Source: JBHEPS01 sp046261635 (lineage in GTDB: Bacteria > Acidobacteriota > Thermoanaerobaculia > Gp7-AA8). Taken from it: a stretch of 14,991 nucleotides of DNA. Made by a program: the position numbers and the translations under genes. Location: NCBI GenBank assembly GCA_046261635.1, contig JBHEOL010000059.1:1-14991 (forward strand), in the 5' to 3' direction. Each line of letters starts with the position of its first letter. Position 1 is the first letter of the stretch. Below the pieces are notes generated by a model. The model was not told the origin of the DNA and did not search any database. It was given only the letters and a program-made list of their open reading frames with translations. Of this stretch, positions 6,840-14,900 are shown piece after piece.

Positions 6840-9215
6840 TCAGTCGCCCATCGTCCCTGCCATCGCCCGGGAGCTCTTATGCTTCGCCTCGAGAAAACGT
6901 AGGATTGCGTTGAACTGACTCTCGCCGTCGAGCTGGGCCTCGCGGATCACGGCCGGCCCGGCGCCGCTGCCGAGGAAGTGACCTGCCCGGAACGGATGGA
7001 GCGTCATCGCCCGTCCGAGGTCGGACCGGATCCATCGGTACATGGTCGCCATCGTGAAGCCGGTGATTCCCATCGCATTTTGTGCGTGCTCTTCGGGGAA
7101 GATCGACTCCTTTTCCGAATCGCTCAGGGTATCGAACAGCTCGGCGCTGGCCACATAGTAGATGTTGACGTCGACACCGTGCTGATCGAGCAGATGGAGC
7201 GCCCCCTGAACGAAGGCGTAGGTGACTCCCGACTCCTGGAGAACGATCGTGGCGTCGGCGGCACCTTTGGCCTTCCTCAGGAGGTAGACGCCCTGCGCCG
7301 CGGCGGAGGCGTCGGCGAGGCCGAGGCGTTTTCGGTCGAGAACCGCCTCGTTGGGGCGGGTCACGAAGGGGGCGATGACGGCCGGCTTTCGCGCGAGCGC
7401 GGCGCTCATCAGCGGCCAGATCTCCTGCGGTTCCCACGGCGTCAGGGTGAAAACCGTGCCCGCGGGGAAGTTTTCCTGCAGGAGCTGCAGCGGCTGGGGG
7501 TCGGCGTGGGTGGGACCGTCTTCGCCGGTTCCGAGTCCGGCGTGTCCGCAGACGACGATCATTGGACGATACGGCTGGTTGTCGAGAGTCTGCCTCGCCT
7601 GGTTGCCGATGGCGTGAAGGCGCGCGGCGATGTGGCTCAGAGGCGCGATGAAAGCGCCGTACGAGGAGCCGGCCCCGATGTGGTCACCGTAGCTGGAGAG
7701 TCCGGAGAGGACCCCGGCCATCGCATCTTCGCAGATGCCGCCGATCGAAAGCGTGCGCGAGTCGGGATTGGTCTTCGCGTTGAAGAACCCGGACGGAAAA
7801 CCGGCGGCTCCATCGGAGATGCTGGTCGAGCCGAGGAGATCGGCGGCGGCGACGAAGATCGAGCCCTGGCTCGCGCGGTTGAGGTATCCGATCGTACGGC
7901 CGAGCTGCGCCCGGAGAGTGGACGAGGATCCCGGCTCGATCGCGAGCTCCGAGGGAACGGCAGCCGGTTCGCCGGCGGCCTTGAAGACATCCTCGAGTCC
8001 CGAGGGGGAGCTCGCGCCTTCTCTTCGGCCGAACAGCCGGGCGCGGGAGTCGTTGAGGCGGCGCGTGAGCTCGTCGCGCATCGTCCCTTCGCTGCCGAGG
8101 GAGGTGCGCAACTGGATGAGCGTGTCCCAGAAGCACGCTTCGACGACGGAAGGATCGCTTCCGCCGAGACAGCGGGAGATCGCCGGCTCGCAGGCCGGGA
8201 GCGGTCCTTTCAGCCGTTGCGCCAGGGGCGCGATCGAGTCGAAGAACCCGGCCGAGCAGAGTTTGTGACCGGCCCCGTGAGAGGCGCGCCCCTCGATGCC
8301 GTACCGCCATCCTTTCGTCGTCCGATAGACGATCGCGGTCGGCTGACCGTTGTCGATGGCGAGTGCGCGTCGCTGCGCCTCGAAGATCTCGCTGAAGCTC
8401 GTGCCGTCTGCGACATCGATCACGTTCCAGTCGTGGAGATAGAACAGCTCGCGCGGGTCCCACTGGACATAGTCGCCGGGACGGTCGCCTTCGCGGGTGA
8501 CGTGGTCCGAATCGATCGACGCCTGGTTCCAGTCGATGTGCATGATCGCGTTGCGGAGGGAGGAAGTCGCGGCGAACGCGAGGCTCTCGGCGACGCGGCC
8601 GGGCGTGAGACCGCCTTCACCTTCGATGATGTGGACTTTCGGAGGGTCGTCCCGCCAGGAGTCGATCGCTCCGAGCGCGAGCCCGAGTGAGGAGGCGACC
8701 CCGACTCCGGATGCCCCGGTCGAGAGGAAGACGAACGGCGTCGCTGGCGTCGGATGGCCGTCGAGCGCCTTGGACTCGAACTGCCTGAACAGCGGGGTCT
8801 GCGCCCCTGGATTTCTGCGGAAGCCGAGCAGGTCTTCGAGGCGAAGCCGGAGGCGCTGGTCGGACGGAAGCAGCCCGCCGCCGGCCTGGGTGAGGATTTC
8901 GTTTCGCAGGGCCCACATCGCATAGAGGCCGAGGGCCTTGTGGCCGGCCGAGTAGGAGATGATGTCGGCATCGCGGCGCATCGGATCGCTCGCGTCGTAG
9001 TCCATGGCGTCGAACAGCAGAGCCTGGACGAAGCGGCCCGAGGAAATCGACCCGCCCGGATGGCCCGATCCGGGAACGAAGTTGTAGAGGATCGCGCAGA
9101 GCGACCGGTAGTAGAGATCGAAGGTCTCGAAGGTTTCGAGAACTGCCGGGTCCACCGGTGGGGGGGAGGAAATCTCGATCCATTCCGCGCGGCGCGGTCC
9201 AAAGTTGCGTGTCAT
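6840..9215 (-). CDS. Divergent transketolase-family protein
   Basis: This 791-residue ThDP enzyme is longer than a usual transketolase (about 660). The N-terminal domain has SGHPGGS (H52), SAGHKALGLYAMW and DGHPTPATP. The cofactor-binding stretch reads IIEGEGGLTPGRVAES...DWNQASID, with GEG (E200) instead of the usual GDG. The catalytic Glu is in GGICEDAMAGVLSG (E496), and GEDGPTHADPQPL (H570) matches the conserved GEDGPTH block. A poorly conserved section of about 110 residues (330-440) separates the two ThDP domains and accounts for much of the extra length. The reaction cannot be assigned: classic two-carbon transfer between sugar phosphates or a related 2-oxo-acid reaction are both possible. 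AAAGGAG lies 8 bases before ATG 9215 and overlaps the aminotransferase stop, so the two genes are translationally coupled. Upstream in-frame sequence to 9779 shadows the aminotransferase. Confidence 0.85.
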   Translation of the reverse strand: MTRNFGPRRAEWIEISSPPPVDPAVLETFETFDLYYRSLCAILYNFVPGSGHPGGSISSGRFVQALLFDAMDYDASDPMRRDADIISYSAGHKALGLYAMWALRNEILTQAGGGLLPSDQRLRLRLEDLLGFRRNPGAQTPLFRQFESKALDGHPTPATPFVFLSTGASGVGVASSLGLALGAIDSWRDDPPKVHIIEGEGGLTPGRVAESLAFAATSSLRNAIMHIDWNQASIDSDHVTREGDRPGDYVQWDPRELFYLHDWNVIDVADGTSFSEIFEAQRRALAIDNGQPTAIVYRTTKGWRYGIEGRASHGAGHKLCSAGFFDSIAPLAQRLKGPLPACEPAISRCLGGSDPSVVEACFWDTLIQLRTSLGSEGTMRDELTRRLNDSRARLFGRREGASSPSGLEDVFKAAGEPAAVPSELAIEPGSSSTLRAQLGRTIGYLNRASQGSIFVAAADLLGSTSISDGAAGFPSGFFNAKTNPDSRTLSIGGICEDAMAGVLSGLSSYGDHIGAGSSYGAFIAPLSHIAARLHAIGNQARQTLDNQPYRPMIVVCGHAGLGTGEDGPTHADPQPLQLLQENFPAGTVFTLTPWEPQEIWPLMSAALARKPAVIAPFVTRPNEAVLDRKRLGLADASAAAQGVYLLRKAKGAADATIVLQESGVTYAFVQGALHLLDQHGVDVNIYYVASAELFDTLSDSEKESIFPEEHAQNAMGITGFTMATMYRWIRSDLGRAMTLHPFRAGHFLGSGAGPAVIREAQLDGESQFNAILRFLEAKHKSSRAMAGTMGD

Positions 9216-9223
9216 GAGTCTGA

Positions 9224-9230
9224 CTCCTTT
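9224..9230 (-). promoter_or_regulatory. Ribosome binding site of the transketolase-like gene
   Basis: AAAGGAG on the minus strand sits 8 bases before ATG 9215. Its first base is also the last base of the aminotransferase TGA stop (9230-9232), an arrangement expected for coupled translation of the two genes. Confidence 0.8.
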
Positions 9231-10549
9231 CAAACGATCGCGCGGCCCGAGCGGATGAACTCCGCGAACCCCTCGGCATCCGAGGCCGCCGCGCGGATGC
9301 GGTCGACGGCCAGACGGAGATCGTCGAGGCTGGTGGCGATCGAGATGCGCAGGTAATGCTCTCCCTCCGAGCCGAGACGGCCGAACGACTTCCGGTCCAT
9401 CGTCGCGACTCCGTACCTGAAAAGGAGAAAGCGCTGGAACAGGGTCGCGGGGCTGCTCTGCTCCCGAAGCCCGGCGTCGAGGCTGTTCCAGGCCTCCACG
9501 GCTCCGATTCGCTCGCAGGCGCCTCCGATCCAGGGGAAGACGTAGAACGCGCCGCTCGGCCGATGGCAGCGGATGCCCTCGATCGAGTTCAGTCCGTCGA
9601 CCACCATGTCCCGGCGTTGCTGGAAAGCGGCGATCATCGAGGCGATCGAGGCGTCGGACTCGGCCGAGTCGATGGCCACCTGAGCCCCGAACTGGTTGTA
9701 GGCGGACACGCACGAGAAGTAGTTGATGTTCAGGTTGCGGAAGACGGCGGCTTCTTCGGCCGTCGGGAAGACGGCCCATCCGATCCGGCCGCCGGTCCAG
9801 GAGTAGGACTTCGAGACACCCGAGACGATGATCGTCCGCTCGGCCATCCCCTCGACCGATGCGATCGAGAAATGACGGTGGCCGTCGAACAGGATCCGCT
9901 CGTAGACCTCGTCGCTGTAGACGCGCGCCTCGGGCGGAGCCTTCGCGAGAATGACCGAGGCGATCGAACGCAGCTCAGCTTCCGTCGCGACCCCACCGGT
10001 CGGATTCGATGGGAAGTTCAGGATGATCAGACGAGTGCGCGGAGAGATCAGTTTCTCCAGCTTTGCGGGGTCGATGGAGAAGCCGCTCTCTTCGTCGAGA
10101 TGAATCGGAACCGGGATGGCGCCGACGTAGCGGGTGAACGACTCGTAGATCGGGAAGCCGGGACTCGGATAAATGACCTCGTCGCCGGGATTGCAATAGG
10201 CTTCCTGGCAGAGGCCGATCGGTGGCTTCGCGCCCGGAAAGACGACCACCTGCTGAGGAGTGACCGTCAGTCCCCGGCGACGGCCGATGTCCCGCGCGAT
10301 CGACTCGCGCAGCGGCAGAATCCCCTGCGGGTCGACGTAATGGGTCTGGTCGCGGTCGAGCTGCCTCTTGATCTCGTTCCGGATGTGCAGCGGAAGCGCG
10401 AAATCGGGCTCGCCGAGGTTGCATCGAATGACGGGCTGACCGCCCTTCTCGACTTCGGCGATCAGCGGTCCGAGCTTGAACGCATTTTCCGTGTCGATTC
10501 TGGAGATTCGATCCGCGAAGCGAAGCGTTGCGGGTGCTACTGTCTGCAC
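9230..10549 (-). CDS. Class I/II PLP-dependent aminotransferase
   Basis: This fold-type I aminotransferase is about 439 residues from the GTG at 10549. Motifs in order: NLGEPDFALP (about 44-53), YPSPGFPIYE, NFPSNPTGG with N182, YSDEVYE with D213 (PLP pyridine N) and Y216, VSGVSKSYSWTGGRIGW with the Schiff-base Lys K247 and R255, and a C-terminal HYLRISIA whose Arg should bind the substrate carboxylate. It transfers an amino group between an amino acid and a 2-oxo acid; the pattern suits aspartate/alanine/aromatic-type enzymes but does not fix the substrate. The frame extends to ATG 10633, which lacks a ribosome site, and those 28 extra residues do not look like the family. The GTG has GGGAGG about 15 bases upstream, which is long, so the start remains uncertain. 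It is the first gene of the coupled pair with the transketolase-like gene. Confidence 0.88.
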   Translation of the reverse strand: MQTVAPATLRFADRISRIDTENAFKLGPLIAEVEKGGQPVIRCNLGEPDFALPLHIRNEIKRQLDRDQTHYVDPQGILPLRESIARDIGRRRGLTVTPQQVVVFPGAKPPIGLCQEAYCNPGDEVIYPSPGFPIYESFTRYVGAIPVPIHLDEESGFSIDPAKLEKLISPRTRLIILNFPSNPTGGVATEAELRSIASVILAKAPPEARVYSDEVYERILFDGHRHFSIASVEGMAERTIIVSGVSKSYSWTGGRIGWAVFPTAEEAAVFRNLNINYFSCVSAYNQFGAQVAIDSAESDASIASMIAAFQQRRDMVVDGLNSIEGIRCHRPSGAFYVFPWIGGACERIGAVEAWNSLDAGLREQSSPATLFQRFLLFRYGVATMDRKSFGRLGSEGEHYLRISIATSLDDLRLAVDRIRAAASDAEGFAEFIRSGRAIV

Positions 10550-10639
10550 GGTTTCCAGGAGACACCTCCCACTGGGGATCGCGGTCGCGATTCCGGGCTT
10601 GGGCCCTCTCGAAAGCTGCCGCGGCCACGTCATCGTGTC

Positions 10640-10653
10640 AAAAAAAGGGGGGG
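10640..10653. repeat. A7G7 homopolymer junction
   Basis: Seven A are followed directly by seven G just upstream of the longer aminotransferase frame. Such tracts are prone to slippage and to sequencing error. I infer no function. Confidence 0.5.
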
Positions 10654-10660
10654 CGGGTTG

Positions 10661-10675
10661 TGTGACGAGTCACCA
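10661..10675. promoter_or_regulatory. CRP/FNR-family-like palindrome in the divergent spacer
   Basis: TGTGACGAGTCACCA contains the perfect 12-bp palindrome GTGACGAGTCAC (10662-10673). The half-site TGTGA with a 4-base spacer resembles FNR/Dnr-type spacing (CRP itself uses 6). It lies between the divergent aminotransferase and RIC genes, about 200 bp from the RIC start. RIC/ytfE genes are often controlled by NO- or O2-sensing regulators, which makes this a plausible operator. A third TGTGA occurs at 10681-10685. Confidence 0.4.
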
Positions 10676-10687
10676 CGGCTTGTGACG

Positions 10688-10710
10688 GCCGAGCCGCCCT
10701 CCGGCCCGGC
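10688..10710. other. GC-rich hairpin in the divergent spacer
   Basis: GCCGAGCCG (10688-10696) pairs with CGGCCCGGC (10702-10710) with one mismatch and a 5-base loop. A separate 11-bp palindrome, CTCAT-C-ATGAG, follows at 10716-10726. Both could be regulator sites or leader structure for the RIC gene. The rest of the 10634-10875 spacer shows no gene and no convincing -35/-10 pair. Confidence 0.35.
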
Positions 10711-10864
10711 TTGGACTCATCATGAGGGCGGCATCCGTCCCGAACCGATGAGATCCGTCATAGGGGGGGCGTTTCATCCCGAATACTCTTTTCGCGTGGC
10801 GAATCCCGGATCAGTCGGCGCGGGCCCGATTCCGAGAGACTGCAAGAGAACCGCATCATCCGGC

Positions 10865-10870
10865 AGGAGG
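10865..10870 (+). promoter_or_regulatory. Ribosome binding site of the RIC gene
   Basis: A full AGGAGG lies 5 bases before ATG 10876 and fixes the start of the RIC/YtfE-like protein. Confidence 0.85.
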
Positions 10871-10875
10871 CACTC

Positions 10876-11679
10876 ATGGTCATCAATGTCGAAGCGAAGG
10901 TCGCGGAAATCGCGTACGAGTTCCCCTGGAGCATGAGGATTTTCGACCGGCTCGGAATCGACTATCTCTGCTGCAACGCGACGCAGAGCCTCCGGAAGGC
11001 GGCCCTCGGTGCGGGCATCGATGAAGCGGCGCTCAGGGACACGATCCTGGTGACGAGCCCCGGCTCGGAGCCCGACCGCGACTGGAGCGGAATCCGGCCG
11101 GCCGAAATCGTCGACCATATTCTCGCCAAGCATCACGAGTTCACTCGCTCCGAGATAGCCCGGCTCGACCCGCTCGTCGACCGGCTCGTTCGGCTCTATG
11201 GCGACCGCCAGCCCGAGCTCCTCGTGGTCCAGCGCCTGTTCGGCCAGATTCGTGATGAGCTGCTTCCACACATGCAGCGTGAGGAGATGTTGCTCTTTCC
11301 TCTCATCCGCGCGCTCGACCGTGGGCTGTTCGACGCCTCGATGGGGCCTGCCAGGGCCGTACGCGTGCCGATCCAGTCGATGTGTCGCGAGCACGAAGGA
11401 GCAGTCCGGCTGTTCGGCGAGCTTCGCTGTGTCACCGCGCTCTATTCGATTTCGGAGGATGGATGCCTCCTGTTCCGGGCCGTCATGCAGGGGCTCGCGG
11501 ATCTCGAACAGGACGTGCTCGAGCACACGTATCTCGAGGACGACATCCTCTTCCCGGCGGTCATGAAGCTGCAGCAGGCAACCATGGCAGTGGCGGAGGA
11601 TTCATCCTCCGCCATCCGCGGTTCGAAGCGCGCCTCTGTGAGTTCGGAGCGACCCGCCTTCGTAGCCAGGTTCTCGTGA
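10876..11679 (+). CDS. RIC/YtfE/ScdA-type di-iron repair of iron centres protein
   Basis: This 267-residue protein joins an N-terminal DUF542/ScdA-type domain (C32, C33 in GIDYLCCNATQSL) to a hemerythrin-like four-helix bundle. Aligned by eye with E. coli YtfE, the likely iron ligands are H87, H132 and E136 (HMQREE), H173 (MCREHEGA) and H217 and E221 (EHTYLEDD). The position matching YtfE H105 is Y108, so one expected ligand is missing. Family members release iron or nitric oxide to repair Fe-S clusters after nitrosative or oxidative stress. The N-terminal Cys-Cys block has one extra residue and NA in place of the usual GG. E. coli YtfE has 220 residues; here the last ~30 residues (from about V239) are encoded by the first hairpin and repeat copy downstream, so the C-terminus looks like run-on into repeat DNA. 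The gene converges on the RND permease. Confidence 0.85.
   Translation: MVINVEAKVAEIAYEFPWSMRIFDRLGIDYLCCNATQSLRKAALGAGIDEAALRDTILVTSPGSEPDRDWSGIRPAEIVDHILAKHHEFTRSEIARLDPLVDRLVRLYGDRQPELLVVQRLFGQIRDELLPHMQREEMLLFPLIRALDRGLFDASMGPARAVRVPIQSMCREHEGAVRLFGELRCVTALYSISEDGCLLFRAVMQGLADLEQDVLEHTYLEDDILFPAVMKLQQATMAVAEDSSSAIRGSKRASVSSERPAFVARFS
11591..11614. repeat. Hairpin H1 of the repeat array
   Basis: GGCGGAGGAT and ATCCTCCGCC pair perfectly around TC (11592-11613), extended by an outer T-A pair. It lies inside the RIC reading frame. Read on the other strand it is identical to H3. Confidence 0.8.
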
Positions 11680-11710
11680 ATCGGACGGGACCGGCTTCGG
11701 ATCGGCTCTG

Positions 11711-11735
11711 TGGCAGAGGATCTTTTCCTCTGCCA
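11711..11735. repeat. Hairpin H2 of the repeat array
   Basis: TGGCAGAGGA and TCCTCTGCCA pair perfectly around the loop TCTTT. The stem matches H1 except for one position that is changed in both arms (G-C to A-T), so pairing is kept. It is the first strong hairpin after the RIC stop codon. Confidence 0.8.
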
Positions 11736-11835
11736 TCCGTGGTTCGAAGCGCTACTCTGTGAGTTCGGAGCGACCCGCTTTCGTAGCCAGGTTCTCGTGA
11801 ATCGGACGGGACCGGCTTCGGATTGGCAACCCGGC

Positions 11836-11886
11836 GGCGGAGGATGAATCCTCCGCCACTGTGGCAGAGGATCTTTTCCTCTGCCA
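11836..11886. terminator. Paired hairpins H3 and H4, possible bidirectional terminator
   Basis: H3 (11836-11857) has arms GGCGGAGGAT and ATCCTCCGCC around GA and is the exact reverse complement of H1. H4 (11862-11886) has arms TGGCAGAGGA and TCCTCTGCCA around TCTTT and is identical to H2. They sit 14 bases past the RND stop on the minus strand. H4 is followed by CTTT on the plus strand. They could stop transcription from both convergent genes, but there is no long T-run and the copies belong to a repeat family. Confidence 0.6.
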
Positions 11887-11900
11887 CTTTGCACCTGGCT

Positions 11901-14900
11901 TCAAATCGTTGCGGCGACCTCGGCTGATGCCGTGCCGGGCGTGACCTCACACTGCGCCTCGTATTTCTTCCGCTCGCTGAGGTAGTAGAGCACCGGCACG
12001 GTGACTCGCGACAGGAACAGCGATGCGACTTCGCCCGCCATCAGCGAGATCGCGAGTCCCTGGAAGATCGGGTCGAACAGAATTACCCCGGCGCCGACGA
12101 TGACCGCGGCCGCGGTGAGCATCATCGGGCGGAATCGGACCGCGCCGGCATCGATGACGGCTTCTTCGAGCCGCATACCCTGCTTGAGCCGCAGCTCGAT
12201 GAAGTCGACCAGGATGATCGAGTTGCGCACGACGATTCCGGCGCCGGCGATGAAGCCGATCATCGATGTCGCGGTGAAGAATGCTCCCATCGCCGCATGC
12301 GCCGGAAGGATGCCGACGAGCGAGAAGGGGATCGCCGCCATGATCGTCAGCGGGGTCTTGAACGACTGGAACCAGCCGACGACGAGGATGTAGATCAGGA
12401 TCAGGACGATCGCGAACGCGATCCCGAGATCGCGGAACACCTCGTAGGTGATGTGCCACTCGCCGTCCCACTTCATCGCGAACTTCGAGTCGGTCGCCGG
12501 CTGGCTGGCGACGTGGCGGCCGAGCGCGTAACCCTCGGGGAGCTCCAGCTCGTCGATCGCCTTGTTGAGTTTGAGGATGGCGTACACCGGGCTCTCTTCC
12601 CGTCCGGCGACGTCGGCGGTCACGTAGACGACCGGCATCAGGTTCTTGTGGTAGATGTTGCGCTCCGAGACGCTCTGGTTGATGCGAACGAGCCCCGCGA
12701 GAGGCACGAGCTTTCCGTCGCGGGTCGCGACGCGGATCGACTCCAGAGCCCCGATCGACGAGCGCTGGTCACGCGGGAGCCGAAGCGTGATCGGCACGTC
12801 CTCCTTCTCCACCGCGTCGTGGAGCAGCCCCACGTCCGTTCCCGAGAGGGCGATTCGAAGGGACGCTGCGATCTGCTCGACGCTGACTCCCAGGACCGCT
12901 GCACGCTCGCGGTCGACCGCAAACGTGACCTCGTCCTGCCGCGCCTCGATGTAGGAGTCGACGTCGACGACGCCTTCGGTATCGCGGAAGATCTGCTCGA
13001 TCTGAGCCGCGATCTCCGTCTGACGCGCGTAGTCCGGGCCGTAGATTTCAGCGACGAGCGTCTGAAGGACGGGGGGACCGGGCGGGACCTCGGCGACCTT
13101 GATGCTCGCGCCGGTTCGATCGCCGATGCTCTGGATCTTCTCCCGGATGCGCTTGGCGATGTCGTGACTCTGAGCGCCGCGGTCGTGCTTGGCAAGGAGG
13201 TTGACCTGGACGTCGGCCTGGCTCGGCCCGCTCCGCATGAAGTAATGCCGGACCAGGCCGTTGAAGTTGAACGGAGCCGAGGTGCCGGCGTAGATCTGGT
13301 AGTTCAGAACTTCCGGCTCCGCGGCGGCGATCAGGGCGATTTCCTGCGCGATGGCCGCGGTCCTCTCCAGGGTCGTCCCCTCGGGTGTGTCGACGATGAT
13401 CTGCAGCTCGCTCTTGTTGTCGAAGGGGAGCATCTTCACCCGCACCGCCTTGATGGCGACCAGGGACATCGAGAGCAGCAGCAGTACCGCGACGCCGATC
13501 AGGAAGAACCGCCGCGGGCCGGGCTCGCACACGAGCTTGTTCATGATCCGCCGGTAGAAAGCGGTGGACTTGCCTTCGACCTCGTGGTCGCTGCCGGCTC
13601 CCGCTGCCTTGCGGCGAAGCAGGCGCAGACCCGCCCAGGGCGTCACGATGAACGCGACGGCGAGCGAGAAGAGCATCGCGGCGGAAGCGCCGATCGGGAT
13701 CGGCCGCATGTACGGACCCATCAGGCCGGTGACGAATCCCATCGGGAGAATCGCGGCGATGACGGCGAAGGTCGCGAGAATGGTCGGGTTGCCGACTTCG
13801 TCGACCGCTTCGACGGCGATATCGCGCGTGGAGCGGTTCTCGTTCCCCGGCAGCCGGAAGTGGCGGACGATGTTCTCGACGACGACGATCGCGTCGTCGA
13901 CGAGGATGCCTATGGAGAAGATGAGCGCGAACAGCGTGATGCGGTTGAGGGTGTAGCCGAACATCCAGAAGATCGCGAGCGTGAGGGCCAGGGTGACCGG
14001 GATCGCGATCGCGACGATGCCCGCTTCGCGCCTTCCGAGGGCGAGCCAGATCAGGACTGCGACCGAAGCGATCGCGATCAGCATGTGGAACAGAAGCTCG
14101 TTCGATTTCTCGGTGGCCGTTTCACCGTAGTCGCGGGTCACCGTCACCTCGACGTCGGACGGGATGAGGCTCCCCTTCAGCTCTTCGACCTGCTCGAGGA
14201 GCTTGTGCGTGAGGCTCGCGGCGTTCGTGCCCTGGCGCTTGGCGATCGAGACCGTGACGGCCGGCTCCATCCCCCCGGCCCCCTGCTCGTCGGCCGCTCC
14301 CTTGCCGGAGAACACGTAGTCGCGCGGCTCTCCCGGACCGTCGTGAATCGAGGCGATGTCGCGAAGGTGAATCGGCTTGCCGTCAACGACGCCGACGACC
14401 AGAGCCCCGACCTCGTCGGAGGTCTCGAAGAATCCGCCGGCCTGAACGAGGACCTCGCGATCGCCCGTGTTGAAGCTTCCCGCCCGCATCTCGCGGTTCG
14501 CCTGCTCGAGGAGCGGCGGCAGCATCGCCGGCGCGATTCCGTGGGAGGACATTCGGGCTGCATCGAGCGAGACGAGAACCCGCCGCGCCTCTCCGCCGAG
14601 GATCGTCACCTGAGCGACGTCGGGCACCCGCTTGAGTCGGTTGGCCGTCTCCGCGGCAACCCGCCGCAGGGTGAAGTGGTCGTACCGCGAGCTCGAGAAC
14701 GTCAGCGCGAGGACCGGAACGTCATCGATCGAGCGCAGCTTGATCAGCGGAGGCGAGGCATCCTGAGGGATCCGGTCGACGTTCGCCGCGAGCTTCTGGT
14801 TGAGCTGGACGAGCGCTTCCTCTTCGTCGAATCCGACCTTGAACCGGACAATGACCATCGACATGCCCGGCGAGGAGGTGGAGTAAACGTACTCGACACC

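Larger units (their letters stand above)
11591..11830. repeat. Tandem ~120-bp direct repeat, two copies
   Basis: Copy 1 (11591-11710) and copy 2 (11711-11830) align at an offset of 120-121 bp. Each begins with a hairpin. The roughly 90 bp after it, from the GTTCGAAGCGC region to GGACCGGCTTCGGAT, differs at only about five positions between copies, though copy 2 diverges in its last bases. Copy 1 overlaps the 3' end of the RIC reading frame, which stops at 11679. No coding frame runs through both copies. The elements fill the convergent gap between RIC and the RND permease. Confidence 0.85.

Noticed and set aside
6978..8690. 570-codon open frame on the plus strand
   Set aside because: It is antisense to the transketolase-like gene, which has clear family motifs; the plus frame shows only low-complexity charged sequence.
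9216..9779. Longer N-terminus for the transketolase-like protein
   Set aside because: It overlaps the aminotransferase C-terminus in another frame, while ATG 9215 has a strong ribosome site.
10613..10641. Possible promoter on the minus strand (TTGACA at 10636-10641)
   Set aside because: The -35 box is perfect, but the hexamers 16-18 bp downstream (such as CAGCTT) are poor -10 boxes, so I do not list it as a promoter.
9356..10936. 526-codon open frame on the plus strand reaching into the RIC gene
   Set aside because: It is antisense to the aminotransferase and then overlaps the RIC start in another frame; it has no recognisable domain.
11591..11886. CRISPR-like array
   Set aside because: There are only two ~120-bp copies and four hairpins of two types, with no regular short repeat-spacer pattern and no cas genes.
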